Below the pieces are notes generated by a model that saw only the letters and a program-made list of their open reading frames with translations, was not told the DNA's origin and ran no database searches. A DNA stretch of 64,000 nucleotides from Myxococcus sp. CA023 (GTDB lineage Bacteria; Myxococcota; Myxococcia; Myxococcales; Myxococcaceae), in the NCBI RefSeq assembly GCF_010998615.1, contig NZ_JAAEAH010000026.1, positions 33,777 to 97,776 on the forward strand, given 5' to 3'. The translations under genes and the position numbers were made by a program. Shown one piece after another: positions 63,438 to 64,000 of the stretch (its first letter is position 1; every line of letters starts with the position of its first letter).

Positions 63438-64000
63438 TTACGACTTGAGACGGAACGGAACCTTGAAGATGCGGAACACCGCGGTGGGCTGACCGCCGAC
63501 GACGGCGGGCTTGAAGCGCCACGTCTTCGCGGCGGCCATGGCCGCGCTGGCGAAGGGCTCGTCGCCGCGCATCACCTTCAGCTGGCTGACGCGGCCATCC
63601 ACGCCCACCACGCCCTTGAGGATGACCATGCCTTCCAGGCCCTTGGAGCGGGCCTCGGAGGGGTATTCCGGCGTGAGGTTGGAGGACAGGGGCTCCGGCG
63701 GCGTGCCGGACTCCGGGAGATTGATGGGCGCGACGCGACCGCCACCACCGGCGAGCGTGTCACCGCCGGGGACGCCGCCCACCACACCGCCGGGAACGAG
63801 CGCGCCGGTGCCGCCCACGGCGATGGGCGCGGCGGCCACCGTCTCCGTCGCGGCCTCGGGCGGCTTCTCCAGCGGCACTTCCTTGGGAACGACGATGGGC
63901 GCGGGCGCCACGGTGGGCGCGGCCGGCGGAGGCGCCTTCGCGGCGGCGGGCGGCGCGGCCTTGGGCGCCAGCTTCGGCTTGGGAGGAGGAGGGGGCGGAG
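63438..64000 (-). CDS. tonB: TonB energy-transducing protein, C-terminal part (start outside window)
   Basis: At least 187 residues; the frame is open to the window edge, and the visible part begins in a Pro/Lys/Ala-rich spacer (PPPPPPKPKLAPKAAPPAA) typical of the periplasm-spanning region. The C-terminal domain ALMOST matches TonB_C: PEYPSEARSKGLEGMVILKGVVGVDGRVSQLKVM and AAMAAAKTWRFKPA. It links ExbBD to the receptor plug. First gene of the TonB operon in reading direction. Confidence 0.92.
   Translation of the reverse strand, partial: PPPPPPKPKLAPKAAPPAAAKAPPPAAPTVAPAPIVVPKEVPLEKPPEAATETVAAAPIAVGGTGALVPGGVVGGVPGGDTLAGGGGRVAPINLPESGTPPEPLSSNLTPEYPSEARSKGLEGMVILKGVVGVDGRVSQLKVMRGDEPFASAAMAAAKTWRFKPAVVGGQPTAVFRIFKVPFRLKS

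Overview
The window is about 70% G+C chromosomal DNA from a myxobacterium, most likely a Myxococcus or close relative in the Myxococcaceae. The basis is family content: a SitA6/SitI6-type toxin-immunity pair, a TIGR02265/DUF2378 paralog, many lipoproteins, abundant PAS/kinase signalling proteins, and a dispersed dnaN / recF / gyrB set with no dnaA in view. No tRNA, rRNA, insertion sequence, prophage or CRISPR array was seen.

Layout. 1-11 kb: the 3' end of an acyl-CoA ligase, a lipoprotein, an outer-membrane barrel with a lipid-anchored alpha/beta hydrolase, a secreted lipase, a quinone-reductase-like MDR enzyme, a class-A-beta-lactamase-like hydrolase and a second acyl-CoA ligase. 10.3-11.9 kb: a reverse-strand operon of three overlapping lipoprotein genes headed by a JAMM (MPN) domain protein. 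11.9-20.5 kb: a chemoreceptor and an XRE regulator. Then comes a four-gene reverse operon with a stand-alone B12 photoreceptor-type domain, a helical partner, a PAS/receiver remnant and a hybrid histidine kinase. An ECF sigma / anti-sigma-like / envelope-protein operon runs divergently from it. 20.7-31.5 kb: dnaN, DUF1990 proteins, the SitA6/SitI6 cassette, an AlkC-like repair protein, a PAS histidine kinase and recF. 32.2-35.6 kb: an Mla-type lipid ABC transporter (lipoprotein, permease, ATPase, MCE protein). 35.7-46 kb: metabolic and regulatory genes with two decayed loci, an ATP-grasp fragment and a receiver/histidine-kinase remnant, plus a K+/H+ antiporter coupled to an HTH-EIIA fusion. 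46-54.8 kb: gyrB, a Ser/Thr kinase, an envelope protein and phosphoesterase pair, and a coiled-coil AT-hook protein. 54.9-64 kb (all reverse): an alcohol dehydrogenase with an SRPBCC protein, then a TonB system (TonB, ExbB, two ExbD, a TonB-dependent receptor and a beta-helix lipoprotein).

The strongest candidate for an undescribed system is the 14.4-17.8 kb operon. The first protein carries the Wx9EH and ExHxxG signatures of CarH-type B12 photoreceptors but no DNA-binding domain. It is followed by a helical protein that may be a separate bilin-binding module and by phosphorelay genes. Two short palindromes lie in the shared promoter region with the ECF sigma gene. The second candidate is the JAMM lipoprotein with its two tandem paralogous lipoproteins. 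All functional assignments come from reading motifs; no database search was run.
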